A DNA stretch of 64,000 nt, taken from positions 62,001-126,000 of the forward strand of contig JAQYUZ010000010.1 in NCBI GenBank assembly GCA_033819885.1. Reading direction: 5' to 3'. Source of the stretch: Microbotryomycetes sp. JL201 (lineage: Eukaryota > Basidiomycota > Microbotryomycetes). The first letter of the stretch is position 1, and the number at the start of each line of letters is the position of its first letter. A model generated the notes under the pieces. It worked only from the letters and a program-made list of their open reading frames with translations. It ran no database searches and was not told the DNA's origin. The translations under genes were made by a program, and so were the position numbers. This document shows positions 61,884 through 64,000 of this stretch, piece by piece.

Positions 61884-62756
61884 TGGCAAGAGTTTGCGTT
61901 GTATTGGTATCGTGTAGCATGGTAGATACATCTTTCAAAGTCATTAGAGCCGTCTATCGTATGTCGCTATGTACTGCTGCATAGTTTATCCCGTTTTTCA
62001 CAATCACTCGGCGATTGATAGCGCCAGAGGCCTGAGCGCGCCCATTTGAATGTGATGAACGCGTCGCGACGCGTCCATTTGTTCAGAAGCAGACGGCGCT
62101 CTCCTACCTGTACGAGCCTTGCAGGGCGTGCCGTATGATTGCAACAAATATGCTCTGTGACTTTGCGTGTTTGCCAGCAACCGGCTTAGGAGCCAAATCG
62201 AGGTGAAAAGCCGACGCGGCTCGGATTGAACAAGGGCGAGCTCGTGTTGGCGTGTGGGTCAAATGGGTGCAAGACGCGCAGATGTGGTACAACAGGTAGA
62301 CGGTTGTGCGATGGGTGTGTGAATGCAAGAATGACGTCGTTCAAAGAGTTGAAAACCCGGACGGGGAATTTCGACCCTCGAGCCGGGCGGGTTCCAAGGT
62401 GGATCTGTACCTGATCGCGGCTAAAAAGTTGATGATGGGGAAGCGAGCGAACAAGACAAGATGTTGGTGCTTGTTGAGTGTTGATTTTGCTGCTGCACTT
62501 GATGCGTTGCCGTTGCTTTTCTGGGTTTGAAACGAGCTTCGATCACAAACGAGCTCTCGCCCGTTGCTGTTTTGCTCACGCATACGTTCCGGCCTGTTTC
62601 GTTTCAACCGACTCTCGCGAATCCTTGTCGAGACCACGTTTGCACAGACCTTGCTTGGGTGTTTCGGTTTAGTCGTTTGTCTGTCAAGCGCAGGGTTCGA
62701 GGTTGGTTGTCCCACGCACGCTACGCTACGCTCGGCCGCTTTCCTCGTGCACGCCA
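61884..62756. promoter_or_regulatory. Upstream region of the Gln-rich protein gene
   Basis: 873 bp without a recognised gene. T-rich near 62460-62530, as in a fungal core promoter or leader. Confidence 0.45.
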
Positions 62757-64000
62757 ATGCGCGCGACCGGATCGACATTGCTCGAGACATGGGCGACGTC
62801 ACCTTCAAGTCCTCAGCAGCGCCGTGACGTGCTGACGCCGCTCGCCGTCCCTGGCGCCCAACAGCTGCCACGACAGACTGCAGCGGCGGCGAGCCCGGCG
62901 GGTGCGGGTGCGCTGCCTGCGAGCGACAGCGCGCTTGGCGAGCTCAAATTGGCCTTGCAACGACAGCAAGCTCGCCAGCAGCAGCAACAGCAGCAGCATC
63001 AACAGCAGCAGCAGAAATACCATCACCACCAACATTATTGGCAACAAGAAACGACATCTCCTACACCACGGTCTCGGCGAACGAGGCAGACTCGGCTGCA
63101 CGAGCATTTGAAGGTGGTCAAGCGTAGTGTTTCACCTGCGATCACAAAGCAGCCAGCGCCCGCGAGCAGCTCGACGACGGCCGCACCTTTTCCTGCCATC
63201 CCTCTCGCACTCGCAGCTACACCGGCACCTTTGGACGCAGAACAGTCGGCCGACTTTGTAGCGCAGTCGTCGGGCACGCTCGTCAGCCCAGTGCACGGCC
63301 CTGGTGGTGCAGGTGGCAGCAGCGGCGTGGCCGCGACAACGCCAGCGGTGGGGACGGCCTCGTCGACGTCACCACGCAAGCAACGGCAATCAACGACGCC
63401 CCAGGCAGACTCGATGAGGCAGTCTCGTGCATCGCCACGCTCCACGACGGCTGGCACTGGCGCCGGAGCTGAAGCAGGCCACTCGTCAGCCGGCGCCAGC
63501 GACGCTTCGTCCGTGTTGCGCACCGAACTCGCCGCACTCGGGTACGCGCACGCCCTACTCGACATTGTTGATCCATTGACTGATCATTCATACCACCAAA
63601 ACAGCATGATGCCCGCAGTTGAACTGTTCCAGGCAACTGTCGACGATTTGCAAGCGCGCAACAGCGACTTGACACTACCCAACTTTTTGCAAGCGCTTGC
63701 TACGCGGCATTCCTCAAACACACGCACGCCCTCTATCAACACTCGAGCCGCATCGACAAGCTCACAAGCGAGCATGGTGCAAAACGGCGCATTTTCAGCC
63801 CTCGAATCGCCTACGGCGCCACAATCGGAACTGCCTCAGCAGTCACAGCAGTCGCTGCAACCGTCGCCCCCCATGCGCGCAAATAGCTCGGAGCAGCTGT
63901 ACTCGCCGAGACCGATTCCGCCACTGCTGCCGCCGCTTGAACCGACAACGCCTAGATCGCAACGACTTCAGGCCTTTGCCAACATTCACACGCCGCCTGC
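62757..64000 (+). CDS. Gln/His/Ser-rich protein of unknown function (3' end outside window)
   Basis: I do not recognise this protein. The frame is open from an ATG at 62757 (MRATGSTLLETW) to the end of the window, about 415 codons. It is low in complexity: a Gln/His tract read from a CAG repeat (62976-63014), Ala/Pro/Ser/Thr-rich stretches, and a possibly folded segment VELFQATVDDLQARNSDLTL...FLQALATRH. A 63-nt stop-free candidate intron at 63542-63604 has GT..AG ends and a CTGAT branch; removing it joins ELAALG directly to MMPAVELF, which reads more like a helix. Composition fits a transcriptional regulator or scaffold, but this is inference. Confidence 0.6.
   Translation, partial: MRATGSTLLETWATSPSSPQQRRDVLTPLAVPGAQQLPRQTAAAASPAGAGALPASDSALGELKLALQRQQARQQQQQQQHQQQQQKYHHHQHYWQQETTSPTPRSRRTRQTRLHEHLKVVKRSVSPAITKQPAPASSSTTAAPFPAIPLALAATPAPLDAEQSADFVAQSSGTLVSPVHGPGGAGGSSGVAATTPAVGTASSTSPRKQRQSTTPQADSMRQSRASPRSTTAGTGAGAEAGHSSAGASDASSVLRTELAALGYAHALLDIVDPLTDHSYHQNSMMPAVELFQATVDDLQARNSDLTLPNFLQALATRHSSNTRTPSINTRAASTSSQASMVQNGAFSALESPTAPQSELPQQSQQSLQPSPPMRANSSEQLYSPRPIPPLLPPLEPTTPRSQRLQAFANIHTPP
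62976..63014. repeat. CAG/CAA repeat encoding a Gln/His tract
   Basis: Thirteen codons of CAG, CAA and one CAT in the unknown Gln-rich protein. A His/Tyr/Gln-rich stretch follows. Confidence 0.85.

Overview
The window is nuclear DNA from a fungus, most likely a basidiomycete of the yeast-like Pucciniomycotina/Ustilaginomycotina kind; the exact taxon is not fixed and I offer no species. The reasons are GT(C/G)AGT-type donors, very many short introns (mostly 49-80 nt, typically 55-64) with CTGAC/CTGAT branch sites 10-30 nt before the acceptor, single-copy eukaryotic housekeeping genes packed at about 2 kb each, and low-complexity Ser/Pro/Gln-rich protein tails. No transposon, virus copy, rRNA, convincing tRNA or CRISPR array was found. 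Exon boundaries were worked out by hand from splice signals, phase and family conservation; for most genes the exon lengths add up to a multiple of three.

Layout. 0-5 kb: end of an SRPK kinase, a tiny SERF/4F5 gene and DOT1 histone H3K79 methyltransferase from a divergent promoter. 5-13 kb (minus strand): ATG16, a 14-exon LIM-LIM-C1-RhoGAP and a YAP1/PAP1-type bZIP factor. 13.6-20 kb: a cytochrome b561 protein, an RNF216-like RBR ubiquitin ligase, an unrecognised small protein and a PXA-domain protein. 20-30 kb: a HAD phosphatase, a PCL/PAS1-type cyclin, cytosolic tryptophanyl-tRNA synthetase and an alpha-arrestin. 30-35 kb: a single-frame fusion of allantoicase with ureidoglycolate lyase, a CmcJ/AsaB-type oxygenase-like protein and an SDR. 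35-45 kb: IRE1, an NAD(P)-binding epimerase-like protein and an HSF-type regulator. 45-64 kb: CDC50/LEM3 flippase subunit, a double-START protein with a tail anchor, a DUF938/METTL26 methyltransferase, acetyl-CoA synthetase, YPT7, PNO1, an auxin-efflux-carrier-family transporter, and the start of a Gln-rich protein that runs off the end.

The genes are mostly unrelated housekeeping and signalling functions, not an operon or biosynthetic cluster. The one local metabolic theme is purine-nitrogen salvage: the fused enzyme would carry out the last two steps from allantoate to glyoxylate plus urea.

The most unusual biology is in the gene structures. The RhoGAP gene needs two consecutive microexons, of 9 and 3 nt, to restore the invariant zinc ligands of its first LIM domain. 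At least five introns with phase-forced assignments begin with GC instead of GT. The CDC50 start codon appears to be split by an intron, and SERF opens with a 7-nt coding exon.
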